DNA from: Alterirhizorhabdus solaris
GTDB taxonomy: Bacteria > Pseudomonadota > Alphaproteobacteria > Sphingomonadales > Sphingomonadaceae
Direction: 5' to 3'
Length of the DNA: 64,000 nt
Assembly (NCBI RefSeq): GCF_007785815.1
Contig: NZ_VNIM01000004.1
Span: 46,797-110,796, forward strand
Below, in pieces: positions 15,000 through 22,900 of this stretch; within the stretch, counting starts at the first letter, position 1; the number at the start of each line of letters is the position of its first letter. The notes under the pieces were generated by a model. It was given only the letters and a program-made list of their open reading frames with translations, did not search any database and had not been told where the DNA came from. The translations under genes were made by a program, and so were the position numbers.

Positions 15000-16577
15000 A
15001 TGATCGAGGAAGCGGACGTCGTCATCGTCGGGGCCGGCCACAACGGCATGGCGGCGGCCGGCTATCTCAGCCGTGCAGGCAAGCGCGTCGTCGTGGTTGA
15101 ACGGCTCGGCAAGGTCGGGGGGATGACCAGTGCCGGCTATATGATCCCGGAGGCGCCGGAGCACCTTGTCACGCCGTGCGCGGTGGAACTGCTGTTCGTG
15201 CGCGGCACCGGCCTGATCGAGGATCTGGAGCTGGAGAAACATGGCCTGCGCTGGACCGATCCCGATCCCACCTATGCCTATCTCGATCCGGACGGCAGCT
15301 CGATCTGCCTGTTCCGCGATCCCCAGCGGACCGCCGACGACATGGCGCGGCTCAACCGCAACGACGGGAACAATTATCTGAAATTCCTCAAGCTGCTCGA
15401 TGCGCTGATGGATATCGGCTTCCCGCTAATGCAGGCGGAGCCGGGCAGGCCCGAGGCGGGCAACCTCGTGCGGATGATCGGCAGCGCGGTCCGCAACGTG
15501 AAGCTGAAGAACGAATTGCAGATCATGGCTGCCGGCACTGCCGACCAGATCGCTTGCGAGTGGTTCGAGCATCCGGCGTCGATCGCGTTGCTGACCAATA
15601 CCGCCGCAGGGGCCGGGCCGATCGACGACGATGGCAACGCCGCCGCCTACATGATCCTCGCCGTGCTTCACCGGCTCGGCACCGGCAAGCCGATCGGCAG
15701 CCTTCAGGCGTTCGCCGATGCGATGGCCCGCAGCGTCACCGCCTCGGGCGCCGACATCCGGCTGAACGCGCCCGTCGCCGAAATCCTGATCGAGGATGGC
15801 GCGGCGCGAGGCGTGCGACTGGAAGACGGGCGGATCATCAAGGCGAAGGCGGTGATCGCCAGCTGCGACCCACGGACAGCCTTTGCGATGACCACCCCCG
15901 GCAGGGTGGAGCGGCGGCTGCTCAAGCGGATCGAGCATGCCCCCGCCAATCGTAGCAACGCCGCACCGTTCCTCGCCAATATCGCCATGTCGAAGCCGCT
16001 GACGCTCAGACGCCATCAGGATCTGCGTCACGACGGCGCCGATCTCAACAAGGCGGTCGGCTATATCGGAACGCCCGAGGAAGTGCGCGAGAGTTTTGCC
16101 GCCGCGCGGCGGGGGGACATCCCCAAACGCCACGCGCTATCGGTGACGCCGCTGTCCAATTCAGATCCGACGCAGGCGCCGGCGGGCGGATCGCTCGCCT
16201 ATGTCTATGTGCCGGCGATGGCGGTGGACGCACGCGAGGGATGGTCGCCCGCGCTCAAGGATCGCACGGTGGCGGATCTGAAGGCGCAGATGTCCGAGTT
16301 CTACGACGGCTTCGATTCGGAAGTCGGCCGCTTCGTCGAGACGCCGCGCGATCGCGAGAAGCGATTGAACGTCACCAACGGCTGCGTCACCCATATCGAC
16401 TTCGGTTCGCTGCGATCGGGCCAGAACCGCCCCGCGACCGGTTTCGGCGGCCCGAAGCCGGCGGTGCCTGGCCTTTATGTCGGCGGGGCCGGCGCGCATC
16501 CCGGCGGCGGCATCTCGGGCATACCGGGGCGGATCGCCGCGAAGCGGGTGTTGCGCCAGTTCAGGACCGCGAAGTAA
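15000..16577 (+). CDS. Phytoene desaturase/PYROXD2-like FAD oxidoreductase
   Basis: A 525-residue FAD-dependent amine-oxidase-fold protein. The dinucleotide motif VIVGAGHNGMAAAGYLSRAG is at residues 7-26 followed by VVVERLGKVGGMTSAGYM, and the FAD-closing segment near the C-terminus reads VGGAGAHPGGGISGIPG. These features match carotenoid-desaturase-like and PYROXD2-like NAD(P)/FAD oxidoreductases. The start at 15000 follows TGGAGAA; the upstream in-frame ATG lacks a site. The reaction is unknown, perhaps dehydrogenation of a hydrophobic ring or side chain. Its stop abuts that of the convergent TetR gene with no spacing. Confidence 0.88.
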   Translation: MIEEADVVIVGAGHNGMAAAGYLSRAGKRVVVVERLGKVGGMTSAGYMIPEAPEHLVTPCAVELLFVRGTGLIEDLELEKHGLRWTDPDPTYAYLDPDGSSICLFRDPQRTADDMARLNRNDGNNYLKFLKLLDALMDIGFPLMQAEPGRPEAGNLVRMIGSAVRNVKLKNELQIMAAGTADQIACEWFEHPASIALLTNTAAGAGPIDDDGNAAAYMILAVLHRLGTGKPIGSLQAFADAMARSVTASGADIRLNAPVAEILIEDGAARGVRLEDGRIIKAKAVIASCDPRTAFAMTTPGRVERRLLKRIEHAPANRSNAAPFLANIAMSKPLTLRRHQDLRHDGADLNKAVGYIGTPEEVRESFAAARRGDIPKRHALSVTPLSNSDPTQAPAGGSLAYVYVPAMAVDAREGWSPALKDRTVADLKAQMSEFYDGFDSEVGRFVETPRDREKRLNVTNGCVTHIDFGSLRSGQNRPATGFGGPKPAVPGLYVGGAGAHPGGGISGIPGRIAAKRVLRQFRTAK

Positions 16578-17246
16578 TCAGCCGAGCAGCCCGCCGAGCA
16601 GGAAGTTGGCGAGCCGATCGACTTGGTCATCCACCTTTCGACCGTCGCGCTCATCGGGTTCGCCGATCAGATCGAGCAACGGCCGGCTGGCGAAATAGAA
16701 ACCCGCCCCCTCCACCAGCAGCGCCATGAACGCGCTGGTGGAGAGCGACCGCATCGTCCGCCGCGCGGCCACCTCCGCGAACAACGCATCCAGCCGTTGC
16801 TTGAACGGCCGGATGTAGATCTCCACGATATAGTCCAGCCGCCAGGTCGCGCGGCGTCCCTCGGCGTGGGTGATGCCGACCCAGTCGGGGTTCGCCGCCG
16901 CCCACGCGCAGAAGCGATGCACCAGCAGCCGCAACCGTGCCTCCGGATCGTCGGGCAGTTCGTCGAACGCGGTGAACACGGGCCCGCCGAACCGGGCCAC
17001 CCGCCAGTCGATCGCGCGCTTCCACAGGTCCGCCTTGGATCCGAACCGCACGTTCAGCAGATTGTGGCTGACGCTAAGCTGCTTGGCGATCTCGCGAACC
17101 GTCGTGCCCTCGTAGCCGAGCGAGGCGAAGGCGCTGAAGACATGATCGAGCATCCGCTCCTCGGACACCGCCGTTTCCTGCGCCGGGCGCCCCCGCCGAC
17201 GCGGCGCCGGCCCTGCCTCCACGGGTAAAATAACAGTCACATCCAT
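16578..17246 (-). CDS. TetR-family transcriptional regulator
   Basis: A 222-residue TetR protein: a basic N-terminal arm (PRRRGRPA), then the helix-turn-helix (VREIAKQLSVSHNLLNVRF, about residues 51-69) with GSKADLW, and an all-helical ligand domain. The recognition helix variant SHNLLNVRF differs from the usual GxxYxHF pattern. It is divergent from the split Rieske oxygenase genes across a 59-nt gap containing inverted repeats, so it most likely represses them and itself. The ligand is probably the oxygenase substrate or a CoA derivative (inference). Confidence 0.9.
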   Translation of the reverse strand: MDVTVILPVEAGPAPRRRGRPAQETAVSEERMLDHVFSAFASLGYEGTTVREIAKQLSVSHNLLNVRFGSKADLWKRAIDWRVARFGGPVFTAFDELPDDPEARLRLLVHRFCAWAAANPDWVGITHAEGRRATWRLDYIVEIYIRPFKQRLDALFAEVAARRTMRSLSTSAFMALLVEGAGFYFASRPLLDLIGEPDERDGRKVDDQVDRLANFLLGGLLG

Positions 17247-17254
17247 ACCCCTGC

Positions 17255-17283
17255 TTGACGAATAAATTGTCGTGTGTCAATTT
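17255..17283. promoter_or_regulatory. Candidate TetR operator and overlapping promoter
   Basis: Two nested inverted repeats fill the TetR-Rieske gap. AAATTG (17264-17269) pairs with CAATTT (17278-17283), and TTGAC (17255-17259) pairs with GTCAA (17276-17280). TTGACG also resembles a -35 box facing the Rieske genes. The position between divergent starts makes it a likely operator, but no homologous site was compared. Confidence 0.45.
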
Positions 17284-17305
17284 CACGATGAGAGGATGAC
17301 CGACC

Positions 17306-18259
17306 ATGACCGAATCGGGCCTGCAACCGTGGTGGATCGTCGCCCGCAGCGAGGAAGTGACATCCAGAGAGCCGCTGTCGGTTGATATCGGCGCGCAGCC
17401 GCTGGTATTGTGGCGCGATGCCGAGGGGATCGCGCGCGCGCTGGAAGATCGCTGCCCGCACCGGCGCGCGCCGCTGTCGCTCGGCTGCATCAGGGACGAT
17501 GGCTGGATCCAGTGCGGCTATCATGGCTGGAGCTATGACGGCGCGACCGGCCGGCTCAAGCAAATCCCGAACATGAAGGGCGAACAACGCTTTCCGCCGG
17601 TGTACAAGGCGCAGGCGTTCGCGATCGCCGAGAGCGGCGGGTTCGTGCGGGTCTGCCTCGATCCGGCGGCCGCCGCGCCCGCGCCCGAGGTATCCACGAT
17701 GGCGCTTTCGGGCACCGCGCATGTCGCGATCGAACAAGCCGCCTGGATCGCGGCGCTCTACGATGATCCCGCCCTGCTGATCGACATTCGCGGGGTCCGC
17801 TTCACGCCCTATCTCATGTCGGAGCTTCGCGAGGAGGGTGGCCTGCTGGTGATGGAGCGCAGTTGCCAGTGGGCCGGGCTGCACTGGCCCGCGCCGTTCT
17901 CGGCTGACTTCCCGATAACCGTGCTGACGCGCTCCGATCCGGCCACCGGACGCACCGAGCTGCCCTTGCGCGACGATCAGTTCACCACGCTGCTCACCGC
18001 CGTGATCGCCCCTGTCCCCGCCGCGCGGGGCGTTACGGCCGTTCGCTGGCGTGCCGAGGTGGGCCGGGGGAGCGGACTGCACGGCCGCCTGCTCGGGCTA
18101 GGCACGCCGTTTGCCGTGCGGGAAGCGATCGACGCGGCGGCGCTGCGACGGTCGAAGCCGTCCGCCTCGACGCATTACGACGACCTGCGCGCGCGGCTTG
18201 CCACATCGTCCACCCCCGGGGCCACCGCCGAGCTTTCCCGCACCCCCGTCGCCGCCTGA
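17306..18259 (+). CDS. Rieske-domain oxygenase subunit lacking the mononuclear iron site
   Basis: A 317-residue protein with an N-terminal Rieske [2Fe-2S] domain: Cys50-Pro-His52 in EDRCPHRRAPLSLG and Cys70-x2-His73 in CGYHGWSYD. The lead-in (PWWIVARSEEV) is typical of VanA/phthalate-type ring-hydroxylating or demethylating oxygenases. The C-terminal 200 residues resemble the position of the catalytic domain, yet I find no N-x2-D-x2-H-x4-H iron motif; the region reads VAIEQAAWIAALYDDP. It therefore looks able to carry electrons but not to bind catalytic iron. The next gene, 16 nt downstream, has the opposite defect. A ribosome site (GAGAGGA) precedes the ATG. It is probably controlled by the divergent TetR protein. 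Confidence 0.88.
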   Translation: MTESGLQPWWIVARSEEVTSREPLSVDIGAQPLVLWRDAEGIARALEDRCPHRRAPLSLGCIRDDGWIQCGYHGWSYDGATGRLKQIPNMKGEQRFPPVYKAQAFAIAESGGFVRVCLDPAAAAPAPEVSTMALSGTAHVAIEQAAWIAALYDDPALLIDIRGVRFTPYLMSELREEGGLLVMERSCQWAGLHWPAPFSADFPITVLTRSDPATGRTELPLRDDQFTTLLTAVIAPVPAARGVTAVRWRAEVGRGSGLHGRLLGLGTPFAVREAIDAAALRRSKPSASTHYDDLRARLATSSTPGATAELSRTPVAA

Positions 18260-18275
18260 GCCAAGGAGACACCCA

Positions 18276-19349
18276 ATGCTCGATATCCTCTCCCGCCCGC
18301 AGGATCAGATCGACCTGCAGCACGGCGCCGCCCCCAAGCCGGCCACATCGCTGAACGCGGTCAACAACTGGGTGCCGCACGATATCGTGATGCGCGACAG
18401 CTGGTTTCCGATCGCTCACTCCTACGGCATCGGCAAGACGCCGGTACGGCGGGCGATCTACTCGCAACCCTACTTTGTCTGGCGCGAGGGCGGCAAGGCG
18501 GTCGCGGCGGAATTTCACCCGGCCGAGGCCCGTATGCGGGAGAAGAGCATCTATACCGACGCCGCCGGGCGCTACCCGGTGATGGAGCATTACGGCGTCG
18601 TTTGGGGCTGGTTCGGCAACCCGCAGGCCGCCGATCCGGCGCATCTACCGAGTCTGCCGTTCCTGCCGCCGCAGGGTGGACTGCCTAAATACATGACCGC
18701 GACCCAGCGGTTCGACTGTTCGGCGCCGATCAGTCTGGAAAACCTGATCGATCTGACTCACGCGGATTTCCTCCACGCCGATGTCGTGGGCGACGAGCGA
18801 TCGGACAGCGAGACGATCGAAACATTTTATGACAGCGAGACGATCACGATGGTGCGAACCCTCGTGAACAAATCGGTGGCGCCGATCATGAAGTTCTTCA
18901 GCGGCATCCGCCAGCCGACCCAGAACGTGCGGCAGGTGATCCGTATCTACCTGCGCTCGCACTGCGCGATCGCCTATGGCCGGTTCGAGCCGGGGGACGA
19001 TGTGCCGCTGTTCCACCCCTGCACGCCCGAAACGCGGGATCGCACGCGGATGGAGATGGTGATGAACACCTCCAACGCCGGGCTGCTGTTCCGCCACATC
19101 ATGCCGATGGCGGGCTACAAGGTATCGCGGCAGGACAGTTCGATGACCTCGCCGCAAAGCCCGCGCTACATGCGGCCCACGGCGCGCAAGGATCTCCACT
19201 CCCGGTTCGATGCGCCGGGGCAGCGTTATCGCTTGCTGATGCAGGATCTGGCGGCACGTCAGGCGGGTGGCGATTTCGCCTATCGCGACAATGTGAGCGA
19301 GGATTGCAGCGACATCATCGGGTTGCGTAAGGAACTGTTCCGCTTCTAG
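18276..19349 (+). CDS. Rieske-oxygenase catalytic subunit lacking the Rieske cluster
   Basis: A 357-residue oxygenase-alpha-like protein. The N-terminus keeps the flanks of a Rieske domain (DSWFPIAHSYGIGKTPVRR, then YPVMEHYGVVWGWFG), but the stretch holding CPH and CxxH is replaced by about 17 residues with no cluster ligands. The mononuclear-iron motif is intact: Asn156, Asp159, His162, His167 in ENLIDLTHADFLH, with the spacing of naphthalene dioxygenase (Asp205, His208, His213). Asp287 in SRQDSSMTSPQSPR is a probable third ligand. The start at 18276 follows AAGGAG. It is probably the catalytic partner of the preceding Rieske-only protein, forming one oxygenase from two polypeptides (inference). 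Confidence 0.85.
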   Translation: MLDILSRPQDQIDLQHGAAPKPATSLNAVNNWVPHDIVMRDSWFPIAHSYGIGKTPVRRAIYSQPYFVWREGGKAVAAEFHPAEARMREKSIYTDAAGRYPVMEHYGVVWGWFGNPQAADPAHLPSLPFLPPQGGLPKYMTATQRFDCSAPISLENLIDLTHADFLHADVVGDERSDSETIETFYDSETITMVRTLVNKSVAPIMKFFSGIRQPTQNVRQVIRIYLRSHCAIAYGRFEPGDDVPLFHPCTPETRDRTRMEMVMNTSNAGLLFRHIMPMAGYKVSRQDSSMTSPQSPRYMRPTARKDLHSRFDAPGQRYRLLMQDLAARQAGGDFAYRDNVSEDCSDIIGLRKELFRF

Positions 19350-19378
19350 AAACTGCACGACGACGACGGGAGCCAACG

Positions 19379-19416
19379 GCGCGCGGCGGCCGCTTACATC
19401 TCCCGCCGCCGCGCGC
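19379..19416. terminator. Strong hairpin ending the split Rieske operon
   Basis: An 11-bp inverted repeat (GCGCGCGGCGG with CCGCCGCGCGC, 16-nt loop) lies 29 nt after the catalytic-subunit stop and 10 nt before the convergent hydrolase stop. It is likely a bidirectional terminator, though without a long U-tract. Confidence 0.5.
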
Positions 19417-19426
19417 TAGGCCGAGG

Positions 19427-20497
19427 TCAACCTTCCACCCGCCGCATCGCCGCCACCCCTTCGCCCCAGCCGTGAAGGCGTGTCCACAGGCTGGCGCGGG
19501 TGTGGGCGAAATTGTGCATGTGGGCCATGCGCGGGCAGACATAGACGGTGACGTCGGTGCTGCTCCGGTAAGCCTTTGGCTCGGCCCAGGGGTCGGGCAC
19601 CACGTCGCGCTCGCCGTTGGCGACCAGCACCGGCACCGTGATCGCCGCCGCCTCCTGCGCGACGGCGCCGGGCGCCACCATGTAGACCCCGCACGGCGGG
19701 GTCGTGGCGGATCGCCATGCCGGCAGCGGGTCGCCGGTGCCGGCGGTCGCCGCCATATCCAGCGCCACGATGTCGGCCGGGGCGTCGTCCCAATGGAAGG
19801 CCCAGCGGAACGGATGTTCGCCCCCGGCCGCCGCTGCCTCCAGCGCCGCGCTATCGCCCAGCCTGATGCCCCCGGCCACCGCCAGCGCCGCCGCGTTGAG
19901 CACCTGTGGGCTGTCGAGCGAGCTACGCCGGGCGATCCACGGCCACGCCACCGCCGGCGCGCCTGGCCGCGTCGGCACGATGGTGTGGATCGCCGAATAG
20001 CCGAGGACGCCGATCCCGTCGAACGTGCCGAACTGGCTCTGTGCCACGACGGTGAAGCAGCCGCCCATCGACTGGCCGATGCCGAGCGTTGTCGCCCCGC
20101 GTACCGGCGCCAGACCCGGCGCGAGCGTGCCGTCTTCCAGCCGCCGCATCACCTCGGCCACTGTCGCGTGGTTGGCCGCCGCGATGTTGTCAAGATCGAG
20201 GGCGTTGCCGTCCGGCACCGTCGATTCGCCGAAACCGAGGTGGTCGACCGCGACGAAGATCCAGCCGCGCGACACATGGAACCCGGCCTGCCCGCCCGCG
20301 CCGTCACCCGGCATATCGCCTGGCATATCAAAGGTGAAGTATCGCCGGCCGTAGCCGCCGCCGGGAAAGGCGAAGCACACCACCGGCCGTTCGGTCGGCA
20401 CCTCGTCGGGCAGGATGATCGTCACGGCGGTCCGCGCAGGGATATCGAGACCGGCCGCCACGGTCACGTCGATGAAGATATCGATCGCCGGCCGCAT
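19427..20497 (-). CDS. Alpha/beta-fold hydrolase
   Basis: A 356-residue alpha/beta hydrolase. The nucleophile elbow is GIGQSMGGCF; a strand segment FAFPGGGYGRR likely forms the oxyanion region; VANGERDVVPDPW carries the acid; and a C-terminal MAHMHNFAHTR supplies His candidates. The ATG at 20497 shares one base with the stop of the VOC gene (TGATG), so it is translationally coupled; the longer frame adds 24 residues inside that gene. It belongs to the minus-strand run SDR-VOC-hydrolase. The reaction is unknown; ester or C-C bond hydrolysis after ring chemistry is plausible. Confidence 0.85.
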   Translation of the reverse strand: MRPAIDIFIDVTVAAGLDIPARTAVTIILPDEVPTERPVVCFAFPGGGYGRRYFTFDMPGDMPGDGAGGQAGFHVSRGWIFVAVDHLGFGESTVPDGNALDLDNIAAANHATVAEVMRRLEDGTLAPGLAPVRGATTLGIGQSMGGCFTVVAQSQFGTFDGIGVLGYSAIHTIVPTRPGAPAVAWPWIARRSSLDSPQVLNAAALAVAGGIRLGDSAALEAAAAGGEHPFRWAFHWDDAPADIVALDMAATAGTGDPLPAWRSATTPPCGVYMVAPGAVAQEAAAITVPVLVANGERDVVPDPWAEPKAYRSSTDVTVYVCPRMAHMHNFAHTRASLWTRLHGWGEGVAAMRRVEG

Positions 20498-21012
20498 CAG
20501 GATGCCCCCGCGCCGGGATAGGTCGGTGTCGCCGCGGTTACCTGCGCGGACAGCGCGGGCGACATCCATACATGCTCGACATGATGGCCAAGCGTCGCGC
20601 GCTCGTCGGTGTAGAAGAACCGCAGGTCGTCCCCCATTTGCCCCTCGAACACCACGATGTGCCTGTCGAAATCGATCGATGCGACATACGCCTCCCAGTT
20701 CTCCAGCGGACCGTCGATGCGGATGGCGACATGGTGGAACCGGATCGCCAGATCCGACCCGCCCGGCAGCACATCGCTAAACATCGCCGCGCCGTCGCCG
20801 ATCGGCTCGATCAGCTCGATCTCGACACCGCCGACGCGGGCGAGCGCGATCTTCAGCTGGGGCCCGTTACCGATCGTGCCGCCAGGCTGCATGTTGGTGA
20901 AGTGATAGAAGCCGGGCGCGCCATAGGTCTCCTCGAACAGGCGGGCGGCGGCCATCACGTCGTTGGTGACGTAGGCCACCTGACTGTACTTGCTGTTGGG
21001 GCGGGCGAACAT
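20497..21012 (-). CDS. VOC-superfamily protein (glyoxalase/dioxygenase fold)
   Basis: A 171-residue vicinal-oxygen-chelate fold protein with two beta-alpha-beta-beta-beta modules: KYSQVAYVTNDVMAAARLFE then LKIALARVGGVEIELIEPIG, and IRFHHVAIRIDG with LRFFYTDERATLGHHVEHVW. His and Glu residues at the usual metal positions (FHHVAI, VEIELIEP, HHVEHVW) suggest a metal-dependent enzyme such as an isomerase, epimerase or small dioxygenase. It is coupled to the downstream hydrolase by TGATG and lies 13 nt after the SDR gene. The substrate is unknown. Confidence 0.83.
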   Translation of the reverse strand: MFARPNSKYSQVAYVTNDVMAAARLFEETYGAPGFYHFTNMQPGGTIGNGPQLKIALARVGGVEIELIEPIGDGAAMFSDVLPGGSDLAIRFHHVAIRIDGPLENWEAYVASIDFDRHIVVFEGQMGDDLRFFYTDERATLGHHVEHVWMSPALSAQVTAATPTYPGAGAS

Positions 21013-21025
21013 GACCGGGGTTTCC

Positions 21026-21811
21026 TCAGTTGGTGAACAATTTGCCGCCGTCGATCACCAGCGTGTCGCCGGTGTGATAGCGTGCCATGTCGCTGGCGAG
21101 ATAGACGACCGCGCCCTCCAGATCGGCGGGCTTGCCGGCGCGGCCGAGCGGCGCCCGGGCCGCCACCGACGCGGCGATCATCTCGCCCACGGCCGGATCG
21201 GCGAATGTCATCTCGGTCTCGATGAAACCCGGGGCGATCACGTTGCAGCGGATACCGTGCGGCCCCAGCTCCGCCGCCAACGCCTTGGCGAGCGCGTTCA
21301 GCCCGCCCTTGGCGATGCCGTAATGCGCGAGGGTGGGAACCCCCTGAAAGATGGAACCGGAACCGCAGATGATGAGCGATCCGCCCGCGTCGCCGACCGC
21401 CGCGCGCTTCATCATATGCCGCGCCGCCGCGCGCAGGGTGAAGACTGCGCCGTCGAGATTGATGTCGATCAGGCGGCGATAGGCGGCGCGGTCCATGTCC
21501 ACGAACGGCACCTGCGCGGCGATGCCGGCGTTGGCTACGACGATATCGACGCGGCCGAACAGAGCCACCGCGCGGGCGATGCCGGCCTCGATCGCGTCGT
21601 CGTCGGTCACGTCGATGCTGTCGGCCAGCACGCGCCCGCCGTGCGCGCGCAACGCCTCGGCGGCGGTGGCATTACGGTCGGCGCGACGGCCCCAGATCAC
21701 CACGTCCGCCCCAGCCCGCGCCAGCCCGCGCGCGAAGCCGAAGCCGAGCCCGGAATTGCCACCCGTCACGAGCGCCACCTTCCCCGTCAGATCGAACATA
21801 TTTTCGGGCAT
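21026..21811 (-). CDS. Short-chain dehydrogenase/reductase (SDR)
   Basis: A 261-residue SDR, first gene of an SDR-VOC-hydrolase operon on the minus strand. The cofactor motif is TGGNSGLGFGFARGL, then ANAG, and active site YGIAK with the catalytic Ser region reading CGSGSIF. WGRRADRN after strand 2 indicates NADP(H) preference. The GGNSGLG variant is typical of gluconate-5-dehydrogenase-like SDRs acting on ring or polyol alcohols. The length is normal and nothing is missing. Confidence 0.9.
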   Translation of the reverse strand: MPENMFDLTGKVALVTGGNSGLGFGFARGLARAGADVVIWGRRADRNATAAEALRAHGGRVLADSIDVTDDDAIEAGIARAVALFGRVDIVVANAGIAAQVPFVDMDRAAYRRLIDINLDGAVFTLRAAARHMMKRAAVGDAGGSLIICGSGSIFQGVPTLAHYGIAKGGLNALAKALAAELGPHGIRCNVIAPGFIETEMTFADPAVGEMIAASVAARAPLGRAGKPADLEGAVVYLASDMARYHTGDTLVIDGGKLFTN

Positions 21812-21914
21812 CGTGATCCTCTCCCCTCACGCCTCATTGTGCGCCGCCCCCGCATCCAGACAATCGGCGACTCCAGTGCGCGAGCGCCATTCGCATCGCT
21901 ACCGAGCCCCTCAC

Positions 21915-22766
21915 CTAACGCAGCACCGACTGGCGATATTGTGTCGGCGTCACCCCCATCGCCTTCCTGAATGCAGCCGAAAAAGCGGCCGGCGTCTCGA
22001 AGCCGCACCGCCACGCGATCTCCTTCACCGGGGGGCGGGCGGCGGCGAGCATCGCCCGCGCCTGCGCCAGACGTCGCGCGGCGGCATAATCGGCAAGCGT
22101 CGTCCCCGTGGCCGCCCGGAACATACGAAAGAAATGCCGGGTGGAAAGATCGCACAGCCTCGCCATCTCGGCGACGCCCGGCAGCTTGCCCGGCATCGCG
22201 ATCAGATCGTCGATCCGCCGCACCTGCGCCGGTGTCAGCCCCGTCGCGCGTTCCGCCGGTCCGGCGGACCGACGCAGATAGCGGCCGATCTCGATCGTCA
22301 TCTGGTCGCAAAGGGATTGTGCCAGCAACGCACTGCACCAGCCCGGCTGCTCGATCTCGCGCGCCAGCCGCACCAGCGCCTCGCGCACCGGCGGTGATCG
22401 CACGTCGAGCGCGGCTTCCAGCGCAACCGCGCCAATGTCGTCGTCCCCGGCGTCGAAGGCGCAGCAGATGGAGGTTTGCTCACCCTCGCCCCACTCGGTA
22501 TTCAATGCATACCCTGCCGGGACGAACAGCACCTCGCCGAGCGGCCGCAGGCTCCCATGTTCCCCATAAGTGCCGCGCGGCCGGCCCGGCCGATGCGACA
22601 GCGCGAGATCGACGAAGGCACGATCGGAGCGGAACACCGCGCTCTGCGGCCCACGGAAGCGATAATGGTGCAACTCCACCGTCGCCCCGGACAGCGCGAT
22701 CCGGCCGCCGACGTGGCATTGCAACGCCGCCGTGTCCGGCACGTCATAGACTTGCGAGATCGGCAT
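21915..22766 (-). CDS. AraC-family transcriptional regulator
   Basis: A 283-residue AraC/XylS protein. The N-terminal part is a cupin-like sensor (GEVLFVPAGYALNTEW); the C-terminal 100 residues carry two helix-turn-helix motifs, LPGVAEMARLCDLSTRHFFR and PVKEIAWRCGFETPAAFSAA, ending VTPTQYRQSVLR. I choose the ATG at 22766 because GGGAG lies 6 nt upstream; a longer start at 22838 would overlap the promoter of the divergent gene. It likely controls the sulfotransferase-fold/ferredoxin genes or the SDR operon that follows it. Confidence 0.9.
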   Translation of the reverse strand: MPISQVYDVPDTAALQCHVGGRIALSGATVELHHYRFRGPQSAVFRSDRAFVDLALSHRPGRPRGTYGEHGSLRPLGEVLFVPAGYALNTEWGEGEQTSICCAFDAGDDDIGAVALEAALDVRSPPVREALVRLAREIEQPGWCSALLAQSLCDQMTIEIGRYLRRSAGPAERATGLTPAQVRRIDDLIAMPGKLPGVAEMARLCDLSTRHFFRMFRAATGTTLADYAAARRLAQARAMLAAARPPVKEIAWRCGFETPAAFSAAFRKAMGVTPTQYRQSVLR

Positions 22767-22900
22767 CTGCGGCTCCCGTTTCATGCGGCGGCCTGCCCGA
22801 TTGGCGGCTGGCGGCGACATTTGGCGCGGGCGCGACACTCACGCGGATTGCGGCGTCCGTCCGTCACGGCACTGTTGCGGGAACAGGCAGGGAGAGCCGA

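Noticed and set aside
21971..22900. 310-codon N-terminal extension of the sulfotransferase-fold protein
   Set aside because: It overlaps the whole AraC gene in reverse and has no protein-like pattern; the ATG at 22901 has a good ribosome site.
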